Positions 1-8,066 of a stretch of DNA of 52,678 bases are shown piece after piece; position 1 is the stretch's first letter; every line of letters starts with the position of its first letter. The notes under the pieces are model-generated. The model was not told the origin of the DNA. It did no database searches and saw only the letters and a program-made list of their open reading frames with translations. Source of the DNA: Demequina aestuarii (GTDB lineage: Bacteria; Actinomycetota; Actinomycetes; Actinomycetales; Demequinaceae); assembly GCF_000975095.1 (NCBI RefSeq), contig NZ_BBRD01000001.1, positions 1-52,678 of the forward strand. The letters run 5' to 3'. The translations under genes and the position numbers were made by a program.

Positions 1-83
1 TGGACCAGATCGGTGCCTCGGTCAACGAGCTCGCAGAGATGTCGGCCAACCTGCGCAGCAGCGTCGAAGCATTCAGGTATTGA
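1..83 (+). CDS. Methyl-accepting chemotaxis protein, C-terminal end (partial)
   Basis: Only the last 26 codons are in the window (frame starts at base 3, stop TGA at 81-83). The peptide begins DQIGASVNELAEMSANLRSS and ends VEAFRY. This pattern of small, polar and acidic residues followed by a final F-[RK]-[YV] is typical of the end of the cytoplasmic signalling coiled coil of chemotaxis receptors in actinobacteria. The full protein would sit in the inner membrane and signal through CheA/CheW. A perfect-stem hairpin follows eight bases after the stop. The family call rests on this short tail only. Confidence 0.7.
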   Translation, partial: DQIGASVNELAEMSANLRSSVEAFRY

Positions 84-90
84 CAACCGT

Positions 91-132
91 CCGGCGCCCG
101 CGGTGACCCCCCTCATCTCCCGCGGGCGCCGG
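91..132 (+). terminator. Rho-independent-type terminator of the chemotaxis receptor gene
   Basis: A perfect 13-bp inverted repeat (91-103 with 120-132, arm CCGGCGCCCGCGG) encloses a 16-base loop. It lies just after the receptor stop codon. There is no clear T-tract, as is common in high-GC actinobacteria. Confidence 0.75.
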
Positions 133-218
133 CCTCATCTCGACGGCGGCACCTGAGACCGCCCACCGCGAGCGTGCCTCGTGGCGGGCGTTCTCGACGT
201 GCTAAAGTTGCTCGTCGC

Positions 219-301
219 GCGCGAGTGGCGGAACGGCAGACGCGCTGGCTTCAGGTGCCAGTGTCCGAAAGGGCGTGGGGGTTCAAATCCCCCCTCGCGC
301 A
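219..301 (+). tRNA. tRNA-Leu (anticodon CAG)
   Basis: The acceptor stem GCGCGAG (219-225) pairs with CTCGCGC (294-300), with discriminator A at 301. The anticodon stem CTGGC/GCCAG encloses loop TTCAGGT, giving anticodon CAG, which reads CTG leucine codons. A T-arm GGGGGTTCAAATCCCCC is present, as is a variable arm with the small hairpin TGTCCGAAAGGGCG, as expected for a class II leucine tRNA. The 3' CCA is not encoded (ACA follows). A terminator hairpin lies nine bases downstream. The gene marks the left edge of the accessory island, a common integration position. Confidence 0.95.
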
Positions 302-400
302 CAAAGAAGAAGGCCCCTTCACCGGTTGATCCGGTGAGGGGGCCTTTCTCGTTCCCGCCCGCGCGCGTCCGGGCACCTCGAGTGCACGGATGGGTTCAGA
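301..400. repeat. Left copy of the post-tRNA direct repeat
   Basis: This stretch recurs at 9016-9110. Both copies begin ACAAAGAAGAAGGCCCC and contain a GGCCCC-armed hairpin. They then share 52 of 54 bases (347-400 against 9057-9110). The hairpin stems themselves differ in sequence but keep their pairing. Beyond 400 the homology continues less well into the 3' end of the minus-strand gene at 452-1189 and its decayed copy near 9126-9350. Confidence 0.9.
310..346. terminator. Terminator after tRNA-Leu, probably bidirectional
   Basis: The arms AAGGCCCCTTCACCGG and CCGGTGAGGGGGCCTT form a 16-bp stem with one G-T pair and the loop TTGAT. It ends the tRNA transcript and also faces the minus-strand gene whose stop codon is at 452. 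Confidence 0.85.
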
Positions 401-451
401 AGGCCGCGGTGTACGAACGGACATGGCGATGGTGTGGAGGTGCTGCTCGAA

Positions 452-1189
452 CTACGAGGCGCCATCTTTCGCACGTTTCGCGAGGATGTCCACGATGCCT
501 TCCCGGAACCGCGGCTCCACACGGTGCCGGGTACCGCCCTCGATCTCAGCCGCGAACTTCCGGACGCTCTCAAGGCTCCGAAGCGACCCGCCGGCCACCA
601 AGAACGCTCGTGCCCACGACTTTTCGTCGCTCGGGTAGCCCTTTGCCCGGAAGGCTCGCATCAGACCGACCACTGCGTCCTTGCCGTGCCCGCTCTCGAG
701 GCCGTTGTACTCCTCGCTCACCATGACCCGTGCGGCTTCGACCATCACGTCGTCCGGCGCCTCGTGTCGGCTGCCCGTGTACAAGTTGACTGCGCCAACC
801 GCCTCCAGCCACATACGCGCCACTTCATGGGGTGCCCACACCATCACGAAGAGCCGACCAAGCGTTCCGTTCGCAACCGATGTTCGCAGCGCATCCACGT
901 CCTCGTCGCGGTACGGGTGTAGCGCTACCGCCGTGAGACCACGCAGTGGCGTGTCTCGCGCCGCGACAAGATCCGAAAAGTTGGCAGGGCCCACACGTTG
1001 TGCAGAGGCACCGATGAACCCCGCGGCTTCGCGATCGGCGGGACGGTCCTTGAGATACGCGCGCGCGGCCAGCACGAACAGCGCGAAGCGATCATTGCCC
1101 AGCCACTTCCGGATCGACGCGCTGTTGCGCTCCATACCGGTGCCCTGCTGGGCCCAGTCCTCGCGGATCATGTAAGCGATCTCAGTCAT
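452..1189 (-). CDS. Hypothetical protein, second gene behind the DUF4365 gene
   Basis: The 245-residue soluble-looking protein is not recognised. It has no signal peptide and no clear membrane segment, and it is largely alpha-helical in appearance and rich in Ala, Arg and Glu. It starts ATG (MTEIAYMIREDW) and lies 69 bp downstream of the DUF4365-type gene on the same strand, so the two probably share a transcript and perhaps a function. Its stop faces the tRNA-Leu terminator. A frameshifted copy of its last 55 or so residues lies at 9126-9350 (shared GTRHRVEPRF and RAKDGA motifs). This shows that related genes have occupied this tRNA site more than once. Confidence 0.75.
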   Translation of the reverse strand: MTEIAYMIREDWAQQGTGMERNSASIRKWLGNDRFALFVLAARAYLKDRPADREAAGFIGASAQRVGPANFSDLVAARDTPLRGLTAVALHPYRDEDVDALRTSVANGTLGRLFVMVWAPHEVARMWLEAVGAVNLYTGSRHEAPDDVMVEAARVMVSEEYNGLESGHGKDAVVGLMRAFRAKGYPSDEKSWARAFLVAGGSLRSLESVRKFAAEIEGGTRHRVEPRFREGIVDILAKRAKDGAS

Positions 1190-1258
1190 GAAGGCACCAT
1201 GCCACCGGCGTCTGACATCCGATCTAGGAGCCTGTTGTTGAGGGCGATCGTCCGGCAG

Positions 1259-3130
1259 CTAGCCGTTGTACAGCGACCAGATAGGCCAGGTCCGCATTCG
1301 CTCAAGGTCGTCGCGCTTGATGTGTGATGAGAGGTACTCGACCTCGTCACTTTCTCCCAGCAGGATCGCGCAGGCGATCTCCAGCATTTCGCTGAGAGGG
1401 TGCGTGCGGTCACCGGCCATCTTGTGTTTGAGCTTGCGGATCTCAAGCCGATCCTCCGCCGTCAACAGATCGCGGCGGTGAAGGATCTGCCACCGGTTCA
1501 CTAGGTGGTGCGGAGCCTGCTGGTCGGACTCTAGGAGCCAATCGTTCAGTCCTTCGGCGGCGGCAAGGAACTCGTCCGCTCGAGCTGCGTTCGTGTCGCT
1601 CGCCGTGAGGAGTTTTAGCACGAACTGCGTCGCGTTTGCGAATGTGGAACGGGGCCAGTCCAAGAGTGTCTGGTAGGCGCCAACTAGCCCGTCGAGACGC
1701 AAGTTGAGCGCGGAAGTAACGTGCTCTTCCTCGATGCAGTCGTACGGCGTGACCGGGTATTCGGGTCCATCGCCGCTTTCTGATCGAGCCCAAAACTGTC
1801 GCCGGAAATCGGAGGAGAACAAGTCGATGATTCGCCAATGGTTCTCGGACTCCCCGGCGAGTGCGAAGAGCACGAGTTGCGCTGGACCGACGGCCTGGCG
1901 CACAAACCCAGGTCCGGGCATCGCGGCCTGGACTTCTTCGTCCTTGACGATCGCTCGGTGGAGCACTTCGAGCTGTGACATCTGTTGATCGTCGATGTCG
2001 CCAATGCTTGCGAGGTTGCCGTCCACGCCGAGGGCGTCGAATAGTTCCGACAGCATCTGTAGTTGAGACAGGACCTCGCCGACTTCGCGAGAGAGTTTGT
2101 CGTCCGCCACTATCCCGAGAGCAGTCTCTTTTCCTCCCACGGTGATCGTTCCGCCTGAGTTCAGCGCCAACATGAACTTGCAAGCGCGGATGCGGTCAGC
2201 GAGCGAGCCTTCCGGTTCGAGGTGTGCCTTCATTGATCGGTTGTCTGCGGATTCGGTGAGGGTTAGTGATATGCCAGGACCGATTGAGATGCGAACGGTT
2301 TGGTCGTCGATGCGTTGGCGGTAACTCTCCGTGTAGACAGTGTCACCTGCGGCAAAGTCCGCCTCCACACGCTGTTTCGAGTAGTCGTCGGGGATGATCT
2401 CGAGCACGCCGGGAAGCGGCACGGCCATGCCACCCTTCGTGTGCAGCACCAGCGAAACGTTGCCGGAATCGAGGTCGATGCGCGTGCGTTGACCGAAGTT
2501 TGGTTCCCGAAGCGAGTAAAAGGTGAAGCTCTCCGCTGCCTCGAGCAAGACGGGATCGATGCCGGCTTGGGGATTCTGGTCCCGTGTTCGAAGGGCCAGC
2601 CTCACTATCGAGTCGATCGCATGCGAGTTACTGGGAAGTGCCGTCAGCGGCACGGGAATTGTGGGCGAGGTCTCTGGTGCACTGGCGAGCAGCTTGGTGA
2701 TGGTGAACGGTGCGAGGTTCGCGTAGTAGGTCACGCACTCACCGGTGCCACTGTTGACACGAACGAAGAAGTACAGGACTCCCGACTCCTGCAGATAGCC
2801 GTTGAGGTCCACCCGAGGCACGTTCCAGTGCTTCTGCGGCGTGTCGATCCTCTTGCCGGTGCGTCCCTTGACCTGAACGGGCACACGTCCTGCCCTGTTG
2901 GCGTTGCTCAAGGGCGCCTTGTCATAGACCTCGATGTGCCCGTCTGTCAGTGGCGTCTTGTCGTTCTTGTCCAAGAACGGCTTGAGTAATGGGCAGAGCG
3001 CAACGGATCTCTCAACCTCGGCAACGCTTAGGGCCTCGACGTCCACAGTGCCATTCTGCCAATGGCGTTGCTTCGTGTGGACGAGGGCGCCGCGCGCGCC
3101 CTCCGACACGCCTGGGACGGCGCGCCACAT
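1259..3130 (-). CDS. DUF4365-type protein (PD-(D/E)XK nuclease-like N-terminus)
   Basis: The protein has 623 residues. The start is the ATG at 3130 because GGAGG lies seven bases before it; an in-frame ATG farther upstream (3169) has no comparable site. Near residues 60-90 it shows TDGHIEVYD, then VPVQVKG (D63, E67, Q86, K88). This fits the D...E/Q-x-K core of PD-(D/E)XK-like folds as found in DUF4365 proteins. A further hydrophobic-strand segment (VLYFFVRVN) follows. The rest, about 450 residues, is not recognised. DUF4365 proteins are known mostly from defence islands and mobile DNA, but their activity is poorly described. The gene leads a two-gene minus-strand unit and is divergent from the HEPN-motif gene across 110 bp. 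Catalysis is inferred, not shown. Confidence 0.7.
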   Translation of the reverse strand: MWRAVPGVSEGARGALVHTKQRHWQNGTVDVEALSVAEVERSVALCPLLKPFLDKNDKTPLTDGHIEVYDKAPLSNANRAGRVPVQVKGRTGKRIDTPQKHWNVPRVDLNGYLQESGVLYFFVRVNSGTGECVTYYANLAPFTITKLLASAPETSPTIPVPLTALPSNSHAIDSIVRLALRTRDQNPQAGIDPVLLEAAESFTFYSLREPNFGQRTRIDLDSGNVSLVLHTKGGMAVPLPGVLEIIPDDYSKQRVEADFAAGDTVYTESYRQRIDDQTVRISIGPGISLTLTESADNRSMKAHLEPEGSLADRIRACKFMLALNSGGTITVGGKETALGIVADDKLSREVGEVLSQLQMLSELFDALGVDGNLASIGDIDDQQMSQLEVLHRAIVKDEEVQAAMPGPGFVRQAVGPAQLVLFALAGESENHWRIIDLFSSDFRRQFWARSESGDGPEYPVTPYDCIEEEHVTSALNLRLDGLVGAYQTLLDWPRSTFANATQFVLKLLTASDTNAARADEFLAAAEGLNDWLLESDQQAPHHLVNRWQILHRRDLLTAEDRLEIRKLKHKMAGDRTHPLSEMLEIACAILLGESDEVEYLSSHIKRDDLERMRTWPIWSLYNG

Positions 3131-3240
3131 TGAGTACCTCCGGCTGTGGGGCCGCCACGTGCGGTTCATGTGGCTGAACCGAGACAGTCAGCCTCCCGCA
3201 CGACCCCGGGAGTGTCGGAGCCGTTCGTTAGCGTCGTCGC

Positions 3241-4497
3241 ATGGGAGCCGACCAGACCCCACGACACGCGCCTGCCGAGATCTCGGCGGACGTCTCACGT
3301 CTTCTTCTCGAGGCGCTGGTGGGCTTGCTGCGCCAGCAAGACTCAGACTTGCGCATGCTCGCACTTGTCGAAGCGCAAGCCGAAGAGGCCGACGCACGCA
3401 CGACCCGGCTCGTTGAGGAACTAGCGGCCCAGCATCCCGGTGCGCGCGAGACGAACCTGCGCAGGCTCGTCGACGAGACGACGGACCTGTACTTCGAGCG
3501 AGTCGCGAAGGCGGACGACCTCGAGAGCGTCGTCGAGTCCGTGCTCGAGATGGCGCATACATACGATGGCGAACTCCCACACGGAACAGACGGCGCCACC
3601 CTTGCGGCAACAGTTCTCAGCGCGTGCGCAGACGTTTCAGACTCAACCCGCATGTACGCGACACTACTCATGGGTGCGATGGCCTCCTTCGAGGGCACGT
3701 TGCTCAGACTCGTCCAGGTGCTCGCAGCAGCCGACCCAACGGCGGCACGGACCAAAGGGCGCGAGCGCCAGGGCTTCGGTGCGGCCGTGGTCACTCTTCG
3801 CGAACACGAGCATCTGTTCGAAGCGATCTACACAGCCACGCGTTCGGCGCGCGGTGGTTGGAGAGGATGGCAACGCCTCTTCGGATGGTTTGGATTCGCC
3901 CTTCCGGAAGCCTCGCCGCTGCTTGAGGAAGCGTCACGCGTGCGCAACGCCGTCGCACACACCAACGGCCTCGTCGCGCACCCGGAGGATGGCGCGCACT
4001 CCGACAGTGACGTGCGCCTCGACAGTGCCGCGGAGATCACTCCCGAGTTTCTGCGCGACGTGCTTGACGCGCAGTTGACAGCGGCAGCGGCGCTTGGTGT
4101 GACGATCTTGAACAGGGCGTTTGGGGACGCCGAGCTCTCGTCGTCGTACGTGCTCGGCAGGCTCGACTACGAGCTCCTGGTGCGGCGCCGAGACTCCGTG
4201 ATCGCCGGCGCCCAGGACCTTCATGACCAAGCAATCTCAAAGGACGTGGACGAGGAACGGCACCTCCAGGTGAACTTCTGGCTTGCACTGCACCGGCTTG
4301 GACGACAAGGGAAGTACATGCGCGAGCTATCCAGGTGGGGACCGGAGGTCGACGGGACGGTTCTCGATGCCGCTCGAGCTATCTTGCTGAGTCGTCCTGG
4401 CAAGGCGAAGCGAATCGCGCAGCGGCTTCGGACGGTAGGCGCACTAGGCGAACGCGAGTGGCTCACGTGGCCTCTCATTGACGAGATCCGAGGCTAG
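3241..4497 (+). CDS. HEPN-motif protein (candidate RNase)
   Basis: The 418-residue protein has no signal peptide. The helical middle part contains EEASRVRNAVAHTNG with R235-N-x3-H240. This matches the R-x4-H signature of HEPN domains, which are commonly RNA-cleaving toxins or defence effectors. A basic, Trp-rich patch (GGWRGWQRLFGWFGF) precedes it. The N-terminal 100 residues look like a charged helical bundle. The gene is divergent from the DUF4365 gene with only 110 bp between their starts, so the two are likely co-regulated. The HEPN call rests on one motif and its helical setting. An RNA-binding or abortive-infection-type role is possible but unproven. Confidence 0.6.
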   Translation: MGADQTPRHAPAEISADVSRLLLEALVGLLRQQDSDLRMLALVEAQAEEADARTTRLVEELAAQHPGARETNLRRLVDETTDLYFERVAKADDLESVVESVLEMAHTYDGELPHGTDGATLAATVLSACADVSDSTRMYATLLMGAMASFEGTLLRLVQVLAAADPTAARTKGRERQGFGAAVVTLREHEHLFEAIYTATRSARGGWRGWQRLFGWFGFALPEASPLLEEASRVRNAVAHTNGLVAHPEDGAHSDSDVRLDSAAEITPEFLRDVLDAQLTAAAALGVTILNRAFGDAELSSSYVLGRLDYELLVRRRDSVIAGAQDLHDQAISKDVDEERHLQVNFWLALHRLGRQGKYMRELSRWGPEVDGTVLDAARAILLSRPGKAKRIAQRLRTVGALGEREWLTWPLIDEIRG

Positions 4498-4599
4498 CGG
4501 TGCCGCGGGAAGTGGCGTCGCGTGCAAGCGGTCATGGCTCTCTGGCAGGTCCGCTGAGATGGTCGGAACATTTCTCGCGCGGATTGTCGTGGATGAAGT

Positions 4600-5838
4600 A
4601 TGACGACAACATCGACCCCACTGGGCGCCTTTGTGGATGACGAGCGTGCACCTACCGCCGCCGAGGTGGAGGCATGGCAGCGGGACAGCACGTTTCTGCC
4701 TGAGAGCGAAGCGACTCCGGACCGGTTTCCTGCGCTGTACAACATGTCGGCGGCCTTTATGTACCGCGGCGTGATCCGGCCTGTCGAACCCGAGCGACCC
4801 GATTACGTGACAATCTCGATCGACCGGGCCGACCTACCGATGAGCGGCCAACTCGCGGAGTGGAACATGCTGTGGGAAGCGGGCCAGTTCCGCCGGAGGG
4901 TCTTCTCGGGAGAAGACCTCTCCGAGCCGCTCGCACGAATCGCAGATCTCGGCGACATCAACGCGGTCATCGTGCCTCGAACGGAGTCTCGTTACTTCGA
5001 GTACGCGCCGATCTACCACCTACTTCCCGCGAAGACGCTGCATCGATTCGGCTTGCCGCTGCTACGCAAGGGCCAGTGGCCCTTCACTGCTGACCACAGC
5101 AACATGGGCCGCTTCCTCACGCCCGACTTCGCCGACCGGCTCGCAAAGGCGTGGGCCTGGACCGTGTGGCCACATCTCGTTTCCGGATCGGGGCAGGCGG
5201 CCTTCTCAAACCAGGACCCGATTCGATTGCTCGCCCACAACCTCGACTTCTGGGTGCCGCCCGTTACCGACGTCATCCAAGACACGCTCGCGTCGTTCCC
5301 CGAAGTCGACAACGGCCAGCCCACTGGGCCCGTAACCCTGGAAGACGGAACGTTTCTAGAGGGGGCCACGACTGGCAACCCGCGGAAGGGCGGCCCGATC
5401 TGGACAGGCGAGGAACAAGCCGGGTGGGCAGTCGGAGACGTCGTCGAGGCCGCAGACCATGCCGGGCGCCTGCGTGGAATCCTGGACGCAGTCCGCAGCA
5501 ACAGAGTCGAGGAAGACTTCTCGCCCCGGTGGTCCTATGCCCGCGAGGACTTCGAGCGCAAGCTCTACCGCAAGCGCAACAGGGTCAAGGTTCGCTTCGT
5601 CGAATTGACGGACGCGGTTCCAGTCCAGAGCCCCGACAGTGACCTCCTGGGGAACATCGTGACGAGCGACTTCCTCGCCGTGCTCAACGACAAAGAGCGG
5701 GAGATCGTCGTGCTCCTAGCCAGCGGCTACCGGCAGCATGAAATCGCTGAGCGCCTGGGATATGCGAACCATAGCCCGATCGCGAAGAGGCTCGCCCGCA
5801 TTCGCAAGCAAGCGGAACAGCACTTCGATCTCGCATGA
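4600..5838 (+). CDS. Unknown protein with C-terminal sigma-region-4-like HTH
   Basis: The 412-residue protein starts at the ATG at 4600, with GGATGA just upstream. Residues 1-350 are not recognised; they are soluble and rich in Trp, Pro and acidic residues. Residues about 355-405 form a helix-turn-helix of the sigma-70 region 4/LuxR type: LNDKEREIVVLLASGYRQHE, then IAERLGYANHSPIAKRLARI. In that arrangement 'KEREIV' leads into the scaffold and 'HEIAERLGY' is the first HTH helix. It is probably a DNA-binding regulator with a large sensing or enzymatic N-terminus. It sits 102 bp after the HEPN gene on the same strand and is followed by a strong hairpin at 5996-6035. Confidence 0.65.
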   Translation: MTTTSTPLGAFVDDERAPTAAEVEAWQRDSTFLPESEATPDRFPALYNMSAAFMYRGVIRPVEPERPDYVTISIDRADLPMSGQLAEWNMLWEAGQFRRRVFSGEDLSEPLARIADLGDINAVIVPRTESRYFEYAPIYHLLPAKTLHRFGLPLLRKGQWPFTADHSNMGRFLTPDFADRLAKAWAWTVWPHLVSGSGQAAFSNQDPIRLLAHNLDFWVPPVTDVIQDTLASFPEVDNGQPTGPVTLEDGTFLEGATTGNPRKGGPIWTGEEQAGWAVGDVVEAADHAGRLRGILDAVRSNRVEEDFSPRWSYAREDFERKLYRKRNRVKVRFVELTDAVPVQSPDSDLLGNIVTSDFLAVLNDKEREIVVLLASGYRQHEIAERLGYANHSPIAKRLARIRKQAEQHFDLA

Positions 5839-5995
5839 GCCGAGCGCAGACCGATCGGATCAGCCCGGTCACGCGACCGCACAAGGCAGACGCCGAAGAC
5901 GAGCTACTCGCGAAGTCGCCCTCGAACGAACACAAAATGTGGGGGCAGGTGCCCGCGTGAGACCCAAGATGTAGTATAAGAACGCCAGATGCGCG

Positions 5996-6035
5996 ACAAG
6001 CCCGGACCTCGGGTGTGTCGAGGTCTCGGGCTTGT
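5996..6035. terminator. Hairpin, probable terminator
   Basis: The inverted repeat ACAAGCCCG-ACCTCG with CGAGGT-CGGGCTTGT (small bulges) has loop GGTGTGT. It lies 157 bp after the HTH gene. The 313-base stretch 5839-6151 holds this hairpin, a TATAAG-like box near 5976 and nothing else that could be called a gene. Confidence 0.6.
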
Positions 6036-6151
6036 AGGCACCTTCACTTGGCCGTTCGGGTGTCTACGATCCTAAGCCTCTTTGCGGGTGGCCGCTCACC
6101 AGAGTGACCATTGCCACACCGGCCACTGGTGAACCGGTAAGGAGGTTCGCC

Positions 6152-6334
6152 ATGAGTGCGAATCAGAAGCCTGGTGAGACCGCGAAGCGGTCGGGCCAGT
6201 ACGAGCAGGTCGGCCCGCGTGGCCGAAGGACTGGAGTGGAGCGCACGGTCACCCGAGGCGAGCCGCTCCCGCCAACGCCTCAGCGTGGGATGACCTACAG
6301 GTTGGTCGACCCGACCAAGACGAAGGGGCGCTAG
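6152..6334 (+). CDS. YjzC-like small protein
   Basis: The peptide has 60 residues. The start is the ATG at 6152, which has a near-perfect AAGGAGG site seven bases upstream; the longer frame from 6104 has none. It begins MSANQKPGETAKRSGQYEQV and ends PTKTKGR. The pattern KPG..A..SG.Y...G..G...........G...P.TP..G..Y resembles YjzC-like small basic proteins of unknown function, which occur in firmicutes and in phage or mobile DNA. It is followed after two bases by the 40-residue cysteine peptide, forming a very short operon. Confidence 0.7.
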   Translation: MSANQKPGETAKRSGQYEQVGPRGRRTGVERTVTRGEPLPPTPQRGMTYRLVDPTKTKGR

Positions 6335-6336
6335 GC

Positions 6337-6459
6337 ATGGCCCGCGCCATCTTCGTCCCGAGTCCGAAGTGTCACCGCAAGCTCGGGCCGTACTCGGCAG
6401 TCTCTGCCGGCTGGGCACGCTGTGGACACTGCGGCGCGAAGCTCATGGTCCGGGTCTAG
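6337..6459 (+). CDS. 40-residue cysteine peptide (possible zinc knuckle)
   Basis: An ATG at 6337, two bases after the stop of the YjzC-like gene, opens a 40-codon frame ending TAG at 6457-6459. The peptide runs MARAIFVPSPKCHRKLGPYS and then AVSAGWARCGHCGAKLMVRV. One Cys-His pair (KCH) and one CGHC pair could bind a metal, as in tiny zinc-ribbon proteins. Translational coupling to the upstream gene and a perfect terminator nine bases after the stop support it as a real gene. The function is not known. Confidence 0.65.
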   Translation: MARAIFVPSPKCHRKLGPYSAVSAGWARCGHCGAKLMVRV

Positions 6460-6467
6460 GGTGCGGT

Positions 6468-6498
6468 GGGGCTGGCACGCCGAGCGCGTGCCAGCCCC
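6468..6498 (+). terminator. Terminator of the YjzC-like / cysteine-peptide unit
   Basis: A perfect 13-bp stem (arm GGGGCTGGCACGC, loop CGAGC) begins nine bases after the stop codon at 6459. It closes the two-gene small-protein unit and separates it from the PIN gene. Confidence 0.85.
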
Positions 6499-6580
6499 AT
6501 CCCACACGAGATCTGCAAACTCGGTAGGCCTCGTGGCAGCACCTCACAAGCGCAAGCCCATGACGAATCGGAGGCAGAGG

Positions 6581-7669
6581 ATGCTCCTCTCGCATGTCAT
6601 CTACATCGACACCAATGTGGTGTTCAAAGACCACTACTGGACATCCCTCCACGCGCGGATCCTTCGCGCACTGGCGCAGCGAGAAGGCATCGAGATTTGG
6701 TTCTCGCCCGTGGTTGTTGAGGAGCGGGAGCGCCAACGTGAGGCTGATCTCGACATGCAGGTCACAAAGGCACGAGGGGTTTCCCGGGCGTTCCTCGGCT
6801 TTGAAGAGGCGGTCGCGACGAGCACGGCATTCGAAAACTATGTCTTGGAAGCGCGGCAAGCGAGCCTAGCCATCGCGAGGCAGTTCTACAAAGAGACTTG
6901 GTCGCGAGTTCTGCCGTGGCCTACACCGAGCGCAGAGGATCTGGTTCGTCGCGAACTCAAGATTCGGCCCCCGTTTTCTCCGGCGGGAGCCGAGAATGAG
7001 GGCCAGGTCGCGAAGGGGTACCGGGACACTATGATCTGGCTGGGCCTCCTCGACGCGATGGAGGATTCTCCTCATACCCGTTTTATGCTCGTTTCTAGCG
7101 ACCGTAAGGCGTTTGGCGCGCCTGGCGAAATGTGGCCGGATCTCGTTACCGAGTTGGAGAGCCGTGGGGTCCAGCCACACAGGCTTCAGCATTTCGATTC
7201 AGTCATCGAGCTCGCGAGGGTCTTGACCCCACTTGCTCAGGACGCTCCCGATGAGGACCTTGAGCAAATGCTCCACATAGCCCACTGGGCGGAGGATCGA
7301 AGTCAGCAAGACCTCGTCGGAACTTGGGACGTCGCCCATGAGACGCATACGGGCCTCGGCATTAATCTCATGATTCCGATTGAGGGCCACTACGATCAAT
7401 GGCACCTCGAGGTGGAAGCTCTCTCGCGGGAGGCGGAGCACCAGGAACGCTGGCAGGTGACCGGCACGATTACCGTCACTGGCGCTGTGAACAAGTGGGA
7501 CTACTACGTGGACACGGGGGGCGACCCGGCGGACTACGACCTACTTGACGAGATCAACGATCATTATCTCTTGGTGGAAGCCACCCGCGAAGTCGAGATC
7601 TTGCTTGAGGTCACGGGGGAATCCAAGGACGGCTTTGAAGTCAATGTAGTTTCTGCCCACGTCCTCTAG
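6581..7669 (+). CDS. PIN-domain protein, DUF4935/PIN_12 type (candidate ribonuclease)
   Basis: The protein has 362 residues. The start is the ATG at 6581 (MLLSHVIYIDTNVV), with GGAGG six bases upstream; in-frame codons to the left run into the terminator. The N-terminal 190 residues carry PIN-type acidic residues in order: IDTN (D10), VVVEERER (E47), YRDTMIWLGLL (D149) and VSSDRKAF (D174). Such PIN proteins are metal-dependent RNases, often toxins. Residues about 235-362 are a separate acidic region, beta-rich in appearance and not recognised, starting near WDVAHETHTGLGINLM. No small antitoxin gene directly precedes it, so a solitary effector is as likely as a toxin. It is placed between two terminated units in the tRNA island. 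Confidence 0.75.
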   Translation: MLLSHVIYIDTNVVFKDHYWTSLHARILRALAQREGIEIWFSPVVVEERERQREADLDMQVTKARGVSRAFLGFEEAVATSTAFENYVLEARQASLAIARQFYKETWSRVLPWPTPSAEDLVRRELKIRPPFSPAGAENEGQVAKGYRDTMIWLGLLDAMEDSPHTRFMLVSSDRKAFGAPGEMWPDLVTELESRGVQPHRLQHFDSVIELARVLTPLAQDAPDEDLEQMLHIAHWAEDRSQQDLVGTWDVAHETHTGLGINLMIPIEGHYDQWHLEVEALSREAEHQERWQVTGTITVTGAVNKWDYYVDTGGDPADYDLLDEINDHYLLVEATREVEILLEVTGESKDGFEVNVVSAHVL

Positions 7670-8066
7670 GAAAGAGCCTCATGGGTCGAAGTGGCCGAGC
7701 ATCAGTGCGCCTTGTCAGTGCGTGAGATGGTCGCGTACGCCCGCGGCGGCCTTCTACGCAGCGATTCCGGCCCTACTGAGCGGGGTGTGTCGCGTATCCG
7801 TGCGCAGGCGGGCGGCGCTTGTCCCACCACCAGCTGCGTGAGTTCACTTGCCCGATCCTTGGCATGGGTTACTTCCGGCTGAAAGCCCCGTCCGGGTGAT
7901 CCCAGTGCCCTTCAGTGTGGCAGACGACGCCCCGGGCGCTGTGTTCGTACAACCAGTTGGCGTTCAACCCAGGACTCCGACGCGGCGCCCAAGACAGAGT
8001 CAGTCGGAGTTCGCCATCCGAGGCCCTGCTGGCTTTGCACGGGCCGCGAGCGTCTGAACGTGCGGC
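7670..8066. other. Gene-poor stretch, nothing recognised
   Basis: This 397-base interval lies between the convergent ends of the PIN gene and the minus-strand gene at 8067. Short frames exist (60-80 codons), but none has a convincing ribosome binding site or amino-acid composition. No strong hairpin or repeat was seen. Confidence 0.5.

Noticed and set aside
7691..8057. Short plus-strand frames between the PIN gene and the gene at 8067
   Set aside because: They overlap each other in different frames, lack ribosome binding sites and resemble no protein.
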